Position numbers and translations under genes: made by a program | Source: Lactobacillus kefiranofaciens | GTDB taxonomy: Bacteria; Bacillota; Bacilli; Lactobacillales; Lactobacillaceae | Reading direction: 5' to 3' | Assembly: GCF_900103655.1 (NCBI RefSeq) | Contig: NZ_FMXC01000017.1 | Coordinates: 1-46,785 of the forward strand | Length of the DNA: 46,785 bases | The notes under the pieces: generated by a model | Told to the model about the DNA's origin: nothing | The model's database searches: none | What the model saw: only the letters and a program-made list of their open reading frames with translations | Part shown: in pieces, positions 1 to 8,297 of the stretch | Layout: each line of letters starts with the position of its first letter | Position numbering within the stretch: position 1 is the stretch's first letter

Positions 1-94
1 ATGAAATTATTGAGCATAACTCGCTCCATTAGTGATAAAAGCAAAAAATAAATTGCTCAGAATCATTGATAATACTTGATTTTTGGTAGAAAAA

Positions 95-131
95 AAGATC
101 AGAACTTCCAAAATTAGGAGATTCTGATCTT
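95..131 (-). terminator. Rho-independent terminator of the 282-aa gene
   Basis: A perfect 10-bp inverted repeat (AAGATCAGAA / TTCTGATCTT) is followed on the minus strand by a run of T. It sits directly after the stop codon at 140. Bases 1-94 hold no gene that I can support. Confidence 0.8.
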
Positions 132-139
132 CAGTTTTT

Positions 140-988
140 TTAGTATTGTTCTTCGACTAATGCAGAATCAATTACTTGATTAAGATTAGTTTCTTTATTT
201 ATCTCATCCTTTTCATTAGCTACTTCAAAATCCTTCTTACATGGATTTAAATAGTAACCAACTTTAGCGAGATAAGTCTTAAACAAAAATTCAGATGCAT
301 TAGCATCCCTACCTTTAAGCAATTGTTCTTGGATTTGCTTGTTCTGGTCTAAATCAGTGTTCAACGTTTCAGCAAAGCTCTCAATGTCTTTACCTACTAG
401 TTGAGGCAATTTGCCCAATTTAGGATCATAAGCATAAATATCCTGCTTTTGATTCCATTCAAGTCCAGGAATAATTTCTCTTTTTCTGAGGATTAACTTA
501 TCAGAGTTATTCTTTATCACTGCTACAGCATGTAATAATGTATCTGGATAAGTATCACACATAGCTTCTTCTGATGAAGGCAACTTGGTCAAATTCAGCA
601 ATCTATCTGATAATTCCTTACCTGCAGCAAGCAATTTCTCAGGTAAATTAGAATGCTTTAAATCAGCTATTGCTTCCATATTGTAGCGATCAAGAGGGAA
701 AATCGTCAGCTCTAAATTCATCGTAAATTCATTATTGATGGTCAAAGCATACCGTCCTCCTCTTTTTTGACTATTTCTAATCATTTCCTTGATGTTTTTA
801 TCGTCAGCAAAACTTTCATCACTTAAGTCTACCTTATCAAAGTCAATGTAATCAGCACTAAAATATTTCATTTTAGGCAATGCTACTTCACTGATAGCAT
901 TAGCTTGTTCAGCCTGTACATACATTTTGTCCTGCGGACAAATATCCTTAGTCTTAATTTGCCCCTTCATAATTGAATCTTCTAACAT
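140..988 (-). CDS. Unknown 282-aa cytoplasmic protein
   Basis: The start at 988 is chosen because AAAGGTG lies at good spacing upstream; a second ATG six codons later is less well placed. No signal peptide or membrane segment is visible and I recognise no catalytic motif. The protein is acidic and mostly hydrophilic, with a Lys/Glu-rich C-terminus. It is the last gene of a minus-strand series of replication-associated or unknown genes that starts near 4605, separated by only 15 bp from the upstream 458-aa gene, so the two are probably co-transcribed. It ends at a strong terminator. Function unknown. Confidence 0.75.
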   Translation of the reverse strand: MLEDSIMKGQIKTKDICPQDKMYVQAEQANAISEVALPKMKYFSADYIDFDKVDLSDESFADDKNIKEMIRNSQKRGGRYALTINNEFTMNLELTIFPLDRYNMEAIADLKHSNLPEKLLAAGKELSDRLLNLTKLPSSEEAMCDTYPDTLLHAVAVIKNNSDKLILRKREIIPGLEWNQKQDIYAYDPKLGKLPQLVGKDIESFAETLNTDLDQNKQIQEQLLKGRDANASEFLFKTYLAKVGYYLNPCKKDFEVANEKDEINKETNLNQVIDSALVEEQY

Positions 989-1003
989 ACTCGCACCTTT
1001 CCT

Positions 1004-2380
1004 TTACTTATCACTTGCAAGAACTACAGCTTGTTCAAGCTTGTGTTCCGTATCTTTCATAACTACTTGCTCGTAGAATTTATTAATGATGCAATACAAT
1101 TTACTGTTTAAATATGGATCAGCAAATTGAGCTGGATCTGCTGGATTTTGACCTCTTACTAAACGAGACATATAATCTGAAAATTTAGTATGCGTATCAT
1201 AATATCCAGCTTTACCGCAGCCGACTTCATCATTTAACTTACTAATATCATCAATGGTTAAATTGATGTTTTTTAATTTTTGATTTTTAAGATCAGAGTA
1301 TAGCTTATCGACCTTTTGCTTAATGTATGGCTTAACTAATTGGGATGCATTTTTCGCATCTAATTCCCAATCTTGTAGAACTAAACCATTTTTATCTGCA
1401 TTTTCTCGTGCTTTTTGGTCTTGGCAAAGAGCAACTAAATAGTTGAATCCAACATTTCGAGGATCTTCCTTCAATTTAGTACGATAAAAGCTACTAATTT
1501 CGTCCTTTATTTCATTCATCTGCTCCAACTTAGACAAGTCATCGTGCTTATACAGTGGTAACTTATGACTAAGTTGCTCAGAGACGCTGTGACGTATCTG
1601 CAATAAAACGGAATGGATAAAATTTAAAGTAACATCGTCACTCGACATCTGTATACTTATTGGAAACTCTTCAAAACTTACTGGATCATAGAAGTTAACT
1701 TTTACTTCTCCGTAAGTATTATCGTAAAATGGTTCAACTTTATCAGGCTGGCCTTCATCGCCAAGATGATATTCCTGACCTAATGTCTTTAAGAACTCAA
1801 TAATTAAACTCTTCCTTTGTTCGAATTGCTTGTCCCAAAATTCATCATCATCGAGTTCAGCTAAATTTAATGCTTGACCGTTAAATTTTCCTATTAAGTT
1901 AATATCATCAATCAATGGATGAAAGCCATCGTTTAAAACTAGATTCCATTGTGGCTTATTATTTGAATTGTAGCCTTGGAAATAATTAAACTCTGAGCCA
2001 TTATCTTTAAGAAAATTCAGATATTGTGGGATATTTTTAAAAGTATTAATTCTTAGTTCTTCACCACGATCACGATGATAAGCAGATACATGTAATCTGT
2101 TATCATCATACAGGCGCTTCTGCTCATCCTTCGATAGTTTCTTAAAACTATCGTTTAATGTGGCATTCCAACCGTATCTTAAGATAAGTTCGCTTGGATC
2201 TAGATTTTGCCCTATAACTTCAAGCTCACCTAAATTAATCAACTTACGAGCCTTATCAAAAGTTTGATAGTGATTAACCAAGATTCGACCTGTGTAAGCC
2301 AAATAGCCGTCTGCATAGCCATAAATCATACCGATTTTGCCGTTTCTTAAAACTGTTGCAATAGTAAATCCTGTAGTCAT
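1004..2380 (-). CDS. Unknown 458-aa protein with a phage/plasmid-type N-terminal domain
   Basis: The open frame extends upstream to 2419, but ATG at 2380 is the likely start: AAAGGAGA lies just upstream, and the longer version would begin inside a terminator-like hairpin. The N-terminus (IYGYADGYLAYTGRILVNHY, then KARKLINLGEL) resembles a domain I recall from many phage and plasmid proteins of unknown function that read roughly IYCHWDGYP..G..LL.HY...KV..LI.LG. The remaining ~380 residues are hydrophilic, with no motif I can name. No signal or membrane segment. The resemblance is from memory, not a search. Probably in one transcript with the 282-aa gene. Confidence 0.75.
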   Translation of the reverse strand: MTTGFTIATVLRNGKIGMIYGYADGYLAYTGRILVNHYQTFDKARKLINLGELEVIGQNLDPSELILRYGWNATLNDSFKKLSKDEQKRLYDDNRLHVSAYHRDRGEELRINTFKNIPQYLNFLKDNGSEFNYFQGYNSNNKPQWNLVLNDGFHPLIDDINLIGKFNGQALNLAELDDDEFWDKQFEQRKSLIIEFLKTLGQEYHLGDEGQPDKVEPFYDNTYGEVKVNFYDPVSFEEFPISIQMSSDDVTLNFIHSVLLQIRHSVSEQLSHKLPLYKHDDLSKLEQMNEIKDEISSFYRTKLKEDPRNVGFNYLVALCQDQKARENADKNGLVLQDWELDAKNASQLVKPYIKQKVDKLYSDLKNQKLKNINLTIDDISKLNDEVGCGKAGYYDTHTKFSDYMSRLVRGQNPADPAQFADPYLNSKLYCIINKFYEQVVMKDTEHKLEQAVVLASDK

Positions 2381-2412
2381 AATCAATTTCTCCTTTATTT
2401 TCTTAAAATAAA

Positions 2413-2432
2413 AAAGCATTAAAAAATGCTTT
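2413..2432 (-). terminator. Small terminator-like hairpin
   Basis: AAAGCATT and AATGCTTT with a 4-nt loop, followed on the minus strand by a T-rich stretch. It lies between the 104-aa gene and the start of the 458-aa gene, so it may end or attenuate the upstream transcript. Confidence 0.5.
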
Positions 2433-2454
2433 CCAATCTCTTATTTTTAAGCAA

Positions 2455-2769
2455 TTAGTTTCTAGGGCTTATGTAATACCAAATAAATGGCTGTCCATCC
2501 GCATCAAAGATAGTGCATGAATTGTAGTCAAGCCTACGATGCTTTTCTACATTTACTTTTTCATAAGCAGCTACAGTATCTTCATCTGCAAATTTCTCTC
2601 GAATGATATATTCAGAGCTGTCTTCCATTTCGCATTTTGCATCCCAATGACTATCGAATAGTCTGGAATCAGTGGATTCCATTCCACTAGGCAAAATTTC
2701 ACGGTAAATTAAAATCCAGTTACCTTTCTTAACATTTTTGTTCAATTTGACTTCTTGAGTCTTACTCAT
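2455..2769 (-). CDS. Unknown 104-aa protein
   Basis: Small soluble protein with a basic N-terminus and several aromatic residues near the C-terminus (FIWYYISPRN). A purine-rich site (GAGAGGT) lies upstream of the ATG at 2769. No known domain recognised. It follows the primase-like gene by 30 bp and is followed by a terminator-like hairpin. Function unknown. Confidence 0.65.
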   Translation of the reverse strand: MSKTQEVKLNKNVKKGNWILIYREILPSGMESTDSRLFDSHWDAKCEMEDSSEYIIREKFADEDTVAAYEKVNVEKHRRLDYNSCTIFDADGQPFIWYYISPRN

Positions 2770-2799
2770 AATAATTAATTACCTCTCAAAATATTTTAG

Positions 2800-3582
2800 T
2801 TAAATTTCTTTAAAATTAATTTCAATGCCTTTTACTAGAGCATCATCAATACCTTTAGCCTTAGACAAATCCCAATTAGCAAAGCGAACTTTATAACCAT
2901 GCTGCTTTAACATCTTTAACAGTTTGCGGTAATTATCTTTAACTTGCTGATTCTCTTGAAAGTCCATGTCATAAGCAGTAGTAACCGAAGTTACATTAAG
3001 CTTCTTAAGCATTGGTAAAAAGTGTGAGTACTGACTTACACCGCCAACTGCCAAAAAGTCTCTGCCAATAACATCAAGTTGCTGCTGATTAAACCGCATA
3101 GGCAAATAATCAGTAGCGATAATTGCTTTCAAGCCACCTTCAGTCAACCAAACTGCTTTAGGCTTTTTAGAATAAGCCTTAATTTGTTCAAGTTCAGTTG
3201 TTTTACCAGTATTAGGATCAACTTTAGTAGGATCTAATCGAGCAATTTCTGGATTATATACGACAGAAACTGGTGATTGACTTTTAGCACCATCTTTTTG
3301 CTTAGCAGATGATACCCAAAAGTATTTACCACCCTTTTGCATTTTAAAAGCATATTTCATGCCAGCATAATCCAAATTTACTACGTCTTGATCTACAGGC
3401 ACTTCACCTTCAGCAATTACAGTAGCGTCCTTCTTCCCAATAGCAGAGTAAAGTAAGACTTTGTATTTGCGTGTGTAACTATTAAAGTCTACCTTTAGCT
3501 TGCCACCAAGTACCGATGACTTAATGACCTTCTTTAACATGATCAACACGTGATTGCATCCCAATGATTTGATTATATTCAT
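2800..3582 (-). CDS. DUF3854/Toprim-like part of a primase, separated by a frameshift
   Basis: This is the C-terminal half of a plasmid primase-like protein. It has a Toprim/DUF3854-type pattern: a strand ending in a glutamate (VWLTEGGLKAIIA), then LAVGGVSQY, then an acidic strand (TTAYDMDFQEN) followed by a Lys-rich helix and WDLSKAKGIDDAL. The frame overlaps the end of the N-terminal half (3521-4318) by 62 bp and is shifted by +1. No ribosome binding site precedes either ATG (3582, 3540). Removing one base near GTTAAAGAAGG would give one continuous ~500-aa protein. Either a disrupted gene, an assembly indel, or a +1 recoding event. The Toprim/DUF3854 call is inference from motif shape. Confidence 0.6.
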   Translation of the reverse strand: MNIIKSLGCNHVLIMLKKVIKSSVLGGKLKVDFNSYTRKYKVLLYSAIGKKDATVIAEGEVPVDQDVVNLDYAGMKYAFKMQKGGKYFWVSSAKQKDGAKSQSPVSVVYNPEIARLDPTKVDPNTGKTTELEQIKAYSKKPKAVWLTEGGLKAIIATDYLPMRFNQQQLDVIGRDFLAVGGVSQYSHFLPMLKKLNVTSVTTAYDMDFQENQQVKDNYRKLLKMLKQHGYKVRFANWDLSKAKGIDDALVKGIEINFKEI

Positions 3583-4318
3583 TGTAAAATGGCACTAGCA
3601 TTCCAAAAACTTTAGGAGCAAATTTAGGTATTTGATAAGTCTTACCGTTGTATGGGTATTCAACATTATAAAAACCTGGTACTCCAAACCAATAATCATG
3701 AGTAAACTTAGGATTACCGGTTTCTATTTTTAGATTATCCAACATGCCATTCCATAAACTAATAATCTTTACTGGACGGCCGTCTCTGCTAGGCTCAATC
3801 TTAGCTTGGCTAAAGTAGTCGACAACATTCCCATCTTTATCTTTTTTAGTCGGGTAATACGTACCAAAAGCACGTTTACCACGAAGATTAATCATTTCAT
3901 CAGTCATGCCTCTTTTATGCAGATTTTCACGATGCTTATCGCATAATGGATAACACAGCATAACAGCACGATAAAACATATCCAGGATCTCAGGCTTAGC
4001 CTTAGGGTGTGTAATTAGCGGCTTCTGCTTACTTACATCGAAAGACACTTTAAAGTTCTTATCCAAGTAATACATATAACCGCCAGTAGCTTGGAATGGA
4101 TGATTATTGGCCTGTCTTTGACATACTACTTTAGTACCAGTGACATTAATCATGCACCAGTGAGTACCACCACAGATAGGACAATGGGCACCATAGAATT
4201 CCAGCCAATAAACGGGATGCTTGGGATCTTTGTAATCCGTATCAATCATGTCCGTTTCTCTTAAAGCACCACCAAGTTTTTCTTCAAGCTCAGCGTACTT
4301 ACTTTGTAAATTTTGCAT
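3521..4318 (-). CDS. Zinc-ribbon N-terminal part of a DUF3854-type primase
   Basis: ATG at 4318 is chosen over the TTG at 4336 because GGAGG lies 10 nt upstream. The protein carries a Cys-rich zinc-ribbon (CPICGGTHWCMINVTGTKVV, then C) typical of the DNA-binding region of primases, around residues 46-66, and later reads ...VPFYNEYNQIIGMQSRVDHV before running into a stop. That ending is the point where DUF3854/Toprim proteins continue; the continuation lies in the +1 frame (2800-3582). So this half would bind template and the other half would catalyse. It may be inactive if the frameshift is real and not bypassed. Confidence 0.6.
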   Translation of the reverse strand: MQNLQSKYAELEEKLGGALRETDMIDTDYKDPKHPVYWLEFYGAHCPICGGTHWCMINVTGTKVVCQRQANNHPFQATGGYMYYLDKNFKVSFDVSKQKPLITHPKAKPEILDMFYRAVMLCYPLCDKHRENLHKRGMTDEMINLRGKRAFGTYYPTKKDKDGNVVDYFSQAKIEPSRDGRPVKIISLWNGMLDNLKIETGNPKFTHDYWFGVPGFYNVEYPYNGKTYQIPKFAPKVFGMLVPFYNEYNQIIGMQSRVDHVKEGH

Positions 4319-4344
4319 AACAATAATTCCTCCCAATTAAATAA

Positions 4345-4605
4345 TTAGTAATCAACTCTTCTTGGCTTAGTTAGATGATGAAGCCAGCTATGAAAGCCAA
4401 CTTTTCGTGTACTAAGCGTATGTTTACAAATAACTTCTGTCCCTTCTGAATTAATCAGACAGTCATCTTTACTGCCACAAAGCGGACAACGAGAAAGCAA
4501 AAACCAGGTTTGTTCCTCTTCTCTTTTTTTCCGACCATAAGACGTTACTGTTTTATGATCATTTGATTCTTCTGAATACTTAAACAATACTTGTTTAGAC
4601 AACAT
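4345..4605 (-). CDS. Stand-alone zinc-ribbon protein, paralogous to the primase zinc finger
   Basis: 86 aa. The central segment CPLCGSKDDCLINSEGTEVI followed by CKH matches position by position the zinc-ribbon of the adjacent primase (CPICGG..WCMIN..GT.VVC). An AAGGAG site lies 5 nt before the ATG at 4605. It stands 26 bp before the primase start and is probably co-transcribed. It may be a duplicated zinc-binding module that binds DNA on its own, or a remnant of a second primase. No other domain fits in this length. Confidence 0.65.
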   Translation of the reverse strand: MLSKQVLFKYSEESNDHKTVTSYGRKKREEEQTWFLLSRCPLCGSKDDCLINSEGTEVICKHTLSTRKVGFHSWLHHLTKPRRVDY

Positions 4606-4632
4606 AGCAGCTCCTTAATTAACAAAACAAAA

Positions 4633-4670
4633 AAAGGGCTTTAAGTAATAAAAATCACTTAAAGCCTTTT
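4633..4670 (-). terminator. Terminator of the sortase operon
   Basis: AAAGGGCTTTAAGT pairs with ACTTAAAGCCTTTT around a 10-nt loop; on the minus strand it runs into TTTTTTTG. It closes the operon that ends with the sortase gene. The rest of 4671-4858 is AT-rich, with no feature I can support. Confidence 0.8.
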
Positions 4671-4858
4671 AATTTACTATTTGAATTGAACAATAATTTA
4701 ACCGTAAAACGATTAGATAAACAATATCTCAGCTAAACAACTAGCTTACAACCAAATTATTACCAACAATGGCAATAACGTTAATCAAAATGAATTAATC
4801 AATATTCATTTCAATTATGATTATAGCATGTTTAGTCTGATGTCATGGAGAACTACTA

Positions 4859-5770
4859 TTAAAGCCAAATCTTCAATAAACAAATTACTACAATTACACC
4901 AATAATAACTGATGGCCAAAAGACAATCTGCTTTAAACTAAGACTACTATAAATTTTAGCGGACTTAGGCTGAGATTTAACAACTTTATAGCGAACATGC
5001 TTCTGTGAGATTTTAGGAGAGACTTTATTAGTCAATTCCGTATTTTCTAAATTCTTTTTAGTAGCTGGCATACTACCTACAAATTCACCAACTGCTACTG
5101 TTCTATGTTGACCATAACCATATTGATTAACGTTGAAATCAGAACAAGTGATAAGGGTAACTGTTTTCTTACCAGGGATGTTATTCTCAACTTCTACTTG
5201 CTTAGGAGTAATGTCATAGCGCATATTAGTTTCAACATATTCATAAATTTTGTGCATGTCTGTAAAATAAATTTTATCTCCGGCTCGTGTTAAATGTAGA
5301 TTATCTAAAACGGCAGGGCCATAATTTCCCATATAATGGCCGGCAACTACATAATTATTTGTTCCGCCCATTACTCTATTGGGAACAACGGTACAAACAC
5401 CGTAAGACAGATTCTGCAATTGAGCGCCATAGCCTTGAAACAAAGGATTATGGATATCTGCAGCAGGAATTGACATTCGTCCAATTGCCCCGGCTGGAGT
5501 TTTACGTGCATCCCATAATTGGCGAGTATCTACGTCTGTTGTCTTAGATGCATCATAAGTAGTCTTTACCTTACGATTCTTATCAGCTTGTTTTGCTGTT
5601 AAGTTTTCAGATGCTCGCTCCCCATTATCACGCAACATGTAAGCTCTCCCTACCTTGTTGTTGAAGAAAAAGAGCGACAAACCAGCAACAAGCAAGATAG
5701 TACCTACAATCACGTAAAGCGAATCAAATATTTTGGTACTAACGCTTTTTCTTTCTTTTTGTTTTCTCAT
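4859..5770 (-). CDS. Plasmid-encoded sortase (class A-like, with two membrane anchors)
   Basis: Transpeptidase expected to cleave LPXTG-type signals between T and G and attach the protein to the cell wall. Seen: N-terminal membrane helix (about 17-36), catalytic His in NYVVAGHYMGNYGP (about H145), catalytic Cys in TVTLITCSD (about C209) and the Arg in QHRTVAVG (about R223), then a second membrane helix at the C-terminus, a topology more common in class C enzymes. Length 303 aa is normal for two-anchor sortases. It overlaps the upstream 140-aa gene by 32 bp. Possible substrates on this plasmid are the LPQTG proteins at 13.6 and 29.2 kb. Family assignment is strong; class is inference. Confidence 0.92.
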   Translation of the reverse strand: MRKQKERKSVSTKIFDSLYVIVGTILLVAGLSLFFFNNKVGRAYMLRDNGERASENLTAKQADKNRKVKTTYDASKTTDVDTRQLWDARKTPAGAIGRMSIPAADIHNPLFQGYGAQLQNLSYGVCTVVPNRVMGGTNNYVVAGHYMGNYGPAVLDNLHLTRAGDKIYFTDMHKIYEYVETNMRYDITPKQVEVENNIPGKKTVTLITCSDFNVNQYGYGQHRTVAVGEFVGSMPATKKNLENTELTNKVSPKISQKHVRYKVVKSQPKSAKIYSSLSLKQIVFWPSVIIGVIVVICLLKIWL

Positions 5771-6161
5771 TGAACTTTCTGCCCTTTCTATGAGAATCTT
5801 CTATATGACTATTTGGCTTTTCAGAATCTTGCTTATCTTTCTCCTCTTTCATTAACCACTTAGCAGAATTAGGATGAGTTGCAATGTAATCTAACTTATA
5901 CTTATCTGAAAATGACCAAATCATACGAATTAACCAAATCATACCAATAGAAACAATTACGATGGCAAAAGCTAATATGGCGGCCAAAAGCTCCAAGAGC
6001 CACTGTTTAGTAAAATCCCAATAAAAGAAAAATACTAAAATGCAAACACCTTGAATTAACAACATAACTTGTTGACTGGTTCTTAGCATAGAATCCCACT
6101 CATGTGAGTATAATTTTTGTTTGAATTTCTGCTTTAACTTCATTTTGCTTTCTTTATTCAC
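5739..6161 (-). CDS. Two-pass membrane protein of the sortase operon
   Basis: 140 aa. Two hydrophobic segments (about residues 31-50 and 58-80) are flanked by a basic N-terminus and a very basic, Lys/Arg-rich C-terminus. The start is uncertain: GTG at 6161 opens the frame, and ATG at 6143 behind AAAGAAAG is an alternative. It overlaps the sortase gene by 32 bp, implying coupled translation. No family recognised; the context suggests a membrane partner in the same complex. Confidence 0.65.
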   Translation of the reverse strand: MNKESKMKLKQKFKQKLYSHEWDSMLRTSQQVMLLIQGVCILVFFFYWDFTKQWLLELLAAILAFAIVIVSIGMIWLIRMIWSFSDKYKLDYIATHPNSAKWLMKEEKDKQDSEKPNSHIEDSHRKGRKFNEKTKRKKKR

Positions 6162-6173
6162 TGTTCACTAATT

Positions 6174-6298
6174 CTAGTTTCCAAATAACCATTTAAATGT
6201 AAATGCACCGCACATTATCAAGCCCATAATTAAGCCAGCGCCAAACATAATTAAGCCATTAGTTACAATGGCAACAAAAAGTTTTTTTCTTTTTTCAT
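6174..6298 (-). CDS. 41-aa membrane peptide read across a candidate -1 frameshift
   Basis: ATG at 6298 overlaps the upstream stop (ATGA). In frame 0 only 11 residues (MKKEKNFLLPL) are made before a stop. At 6287-6281 the mRNA reads A AAA AAC, a classical -1 slippery heptamer in the correct phase. Eight bases later GCCATT and AATGGC form a perfect 6-bp hairpin (6272-6255). Slipping by -1 gives a 41-aa peptide, MKKEKN followed by LFVAIVTNGLIMFGAGLIMG..., a single hydrophobic helix ending in KWLFGN. The simplest alternative is one missing A in the A7 run (real mutation or assembly error), which would give the same peptide without recoding. Confidence 0.5.
6255..6287 (-). promoter_or_regulatory. 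Slippery heptamer plus hairpin (candidate -1 frameshift signal)
   Basis: A AAA AAC (6287-6281), an 8-nt spacer, then GCCATT-gtaact-AATGGC (6272-6255). Order, phase and spacing match known -1 programmed frameshift signals. The stem is short, so efficiency could be low. Confidence 0.4.
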
Positions 6299-6849
6299 GG
6301 TGCTATCACCTCAGTGAATAAAACAGCTAGTCCTGAACCTACAATGACCCAAAGCATTGTTGTATATGCTGTCCTAGCCTTTCGTTTATAAGTTTCTTGG
6401 CCTGTCATTGTATAAACCTGTAAATAAACGGTGCCAAAAGCATAAAGAATTATTGATCCGGACATTGAAACAAACTGACCAATAAGCATTACTGCAAAGG
6501 CTGTCAAACGGCCACCAGATAAATTTGGTGAAGATGCCATAGCTGTAACAAACAAATGTATGAACATAAGAAAGCCATAGATACTAACTAAAACACCTAC
6601 ACCCTTTCGCCGTGCTTCACCTGAATTACCAATATTCGAATAGATCATATAGCCCATACCAATTAAAAGCATGAGAACTAGGATAACATCACCAATTCTG
6701 ATCAATCCGCCCCAAACCTGTGAAAAACCGGTATTAAGGATATGAAACCCATTACTACCCTTTTCACTAAAGTAATTATTTAATTGCGAGTTATTCTGAT
6801 CTTTTACATATTGGCCAATATCATCTGCCAGCCAAATAAAATTTTCCAA
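6295..6849 (-). CDS. Multi-pass membrane protein, 184 aa
   Basis: Start codon is TTG at 6849, just 2 nt after the stop of the 455-aa gene, suggesting coupled translation. About four hydrophobic segments (roughly residues 51-70, 84-104, 117-143, 160-180) follow a soluble N-terminus of ~45 residues. No catalytic motif. Position between a large soluble protein and small membrane proteins suggests one subunit of a membrane complex; a role in a secretion channel is possible, but the sequence does not show it. Confidence 0.7.
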   Translation of the reverse strand: MENFIWLADDIGQYVKDQNNSQLNNYFSEKGSNGFHILNTGFSQVWGGLIRIGDVILVLMLLIGMGYMIYSNIGNSGEARRKGVGVLVSIYGFLMFIHLFVTAMASSPNLSGGRLTAFAVMLIGQFVSMSGSIILYAFGTVYLQVYTMTGQETYKRKARTAYTTMLWVIVGSGLAVLFTEVIAP

Positions 6850-6850
6850 C

Positions 6851-8218
6851 TTACTTCACCATCTTCATGAATTTATCATGACTAAGAAAATACCCATTAT
6901 GATCGCTTAGATCAAAATAATGAATAACCTTGCCGTCAGTATCGGCATTTCTCAGTGGCAGTGGCATAGCTATTGCGGAAGCTTTTGGTTTTACTGCTAG
7001 TGGCTCTAAATCAAGTCTTAGCATTTCCGTCTTTTTTTCTTCTTTCTCCAGAACAATATGTTTAATCCTAGCCTTACCGTTACTTTGCTCTGCTACAGAT
7101 TGAACCATTGCAACGATTTGATCTTTAGGTAAATAAGAATTGAAATTATGTGTTAAGGAGTACTGATCAAAGTTGACTACCCACTGATCTTTAAATGGAC
7201 TTAAAGTCACAACTATATCTTGCAACCAAGCTTCAGATAATTGTGATAATGAATAATTTGAAACAATATGATTGAAAACATTCTGCCAAGTAATCACAGA
7301 ATTGTCAGTACTCATATTCATAAAATTCTTAACGGGAACGTTCTTATCTTGGGGTGCAGTTAATCCAAACCTACATTTAAATTGACGATTATGTGTCATA
7401 AATAACTCCAAGTTATCTATCTGAGCCAAACTCGTCGTCGCCAAAATAGGTACAGTTTGACTTAACACATGATCAATTTGTTCAATTTCAAAGTGATCTT
7501 TTTTGTTGCTATGATATATTAAGCTCTCTGATGGATAAATCGTGCCATGCTTAAAGAGCAAGCGATTACGTTTACTTAAGTCAAAGAATAACCTAGCACT
7601 GGCTCGATGAGAATTCTCAGGATTCTCGTAGAGTTTAATTATGCCCATCAGACTTACTAATATTTCTGATTCAAAGGGATGCTGATAAGAATCATATTGG
7701 TCATTTGAAGAATAATCAGAAATAATTTGAATTGATCTTAGCCGATGACGAAACAATTGAATTGATAAACCAGTTGCTGGTCTTTCAATAATCTCGCTTC
7801 GCTCAGCTTCCATAGTTTGATTCAAGATTGAACTAAGCAAATTGTCATTAGAAATAGCATATTTAACATTATTCGCCTTAAATCGACAAGTAACTTTGAT
7901 ACTGTCATAAACAATGCCTAGCATATCAATATCAGCATTAATAATTATACGAGATAAAAATACTTTCTGATATGTCATTAAATATGCCGAAACCATATTA
8001 GAAAGAATAAAACTAATTGAGCTAGTTAAATCTGAAGTTATTTCAGTCGTAGGAACATCACTTGAAAAAGTACCTTCGATGAACGACTTTTCATCAAAGA
8101 CATTATAGACAAGTTTAATATGTACTGGAGCGTGTTTAGTCTCCGAAATATATCTTTTTAACGCAGACAAAGCAAGTGGAATTGATTTAAGCTTTGTTGC
8201 AAATTGGTTACATACCAT
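6851..8218 (-). CDS. Unknown 455-aa protein, first gene of the sortase operon
   Basis: Soluble protein without signal peptide or clear membrane helices. AAGGA lies rather far (13 nt) before the ATG at 8218. No motif recognised; no Walker A. It opens the tightly packed operon 455 aa - membrane - membrane peptide - membrane - sortase that ends at the terminator near 4633, and starts directly after the terminator at 8250, so its promoter must lie in or beyond that short gap. Function unknown. Confidence 0.75.
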   Translation of the reverse strand: MVCNQFATKLKSIPLALSALKRYISETKHAPVHIKLVYNVFDEKSFIEGTFSSDVPTTEITSDLTSSISFILSNMVSAYLMTYQKVFLSRIIINADIDMLGIVYDSIKVTCRFKANNVKYAISNDNLLSSILNQTMEAERSEIIERPATGLSIQLFRHRLRSIQIISDYSSNDQYDSYQHPFESEILVSLMGIIKLYENPENSHRASARLFFDLSKRNRLLFKHGTIYPSESLIYHSNKKDHFEIEQIDHVLSQTVPILATTSLAQIDNLELFMTHNRQFKCRFGLTAPQDKNVPVKNFMNMSTDNSVITWQNVFNHIVSNYSLSQLSEAWLQDIVVTLSPFKDQWVVNFDQYSLTHNFNSYLPKDQIVAMVQSVAEQSNGKARIKHIVLEKEEKKTEMLRLDLEPLAVKPKASAIAMPLPLRNADTDGKVIHYFDLSDHNGYFLSHDKFMKMVK

Positions 8219-8249
8219 TTATTAAACACATCCTTATATGTGTAGAAAA

Positions 8250-8280
8250 AAAGAGACGTTATTTTGAATAACGTCTCTTT
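8250..8280 (-). terminator. Terminator of the Cys-rich 166-aa gene
   Basis: A perfect 14-bp stem (AAAGAGACGTTATT / AATAACGTCTCTTT) with a 3-nt loop and T-run on the minus strand; the inverted repeat is symmetrical enough to act in both directions. Confidence 0.85.
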
Positions 8281-8297
8281 GTAAAATAAGATTATAG

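Noticed and set aside
1-94. ATG at base 1 as start of a gene
   Set aside because: The frame stops after 16 codons and no upstream sequence is available to judge a ribosome site.
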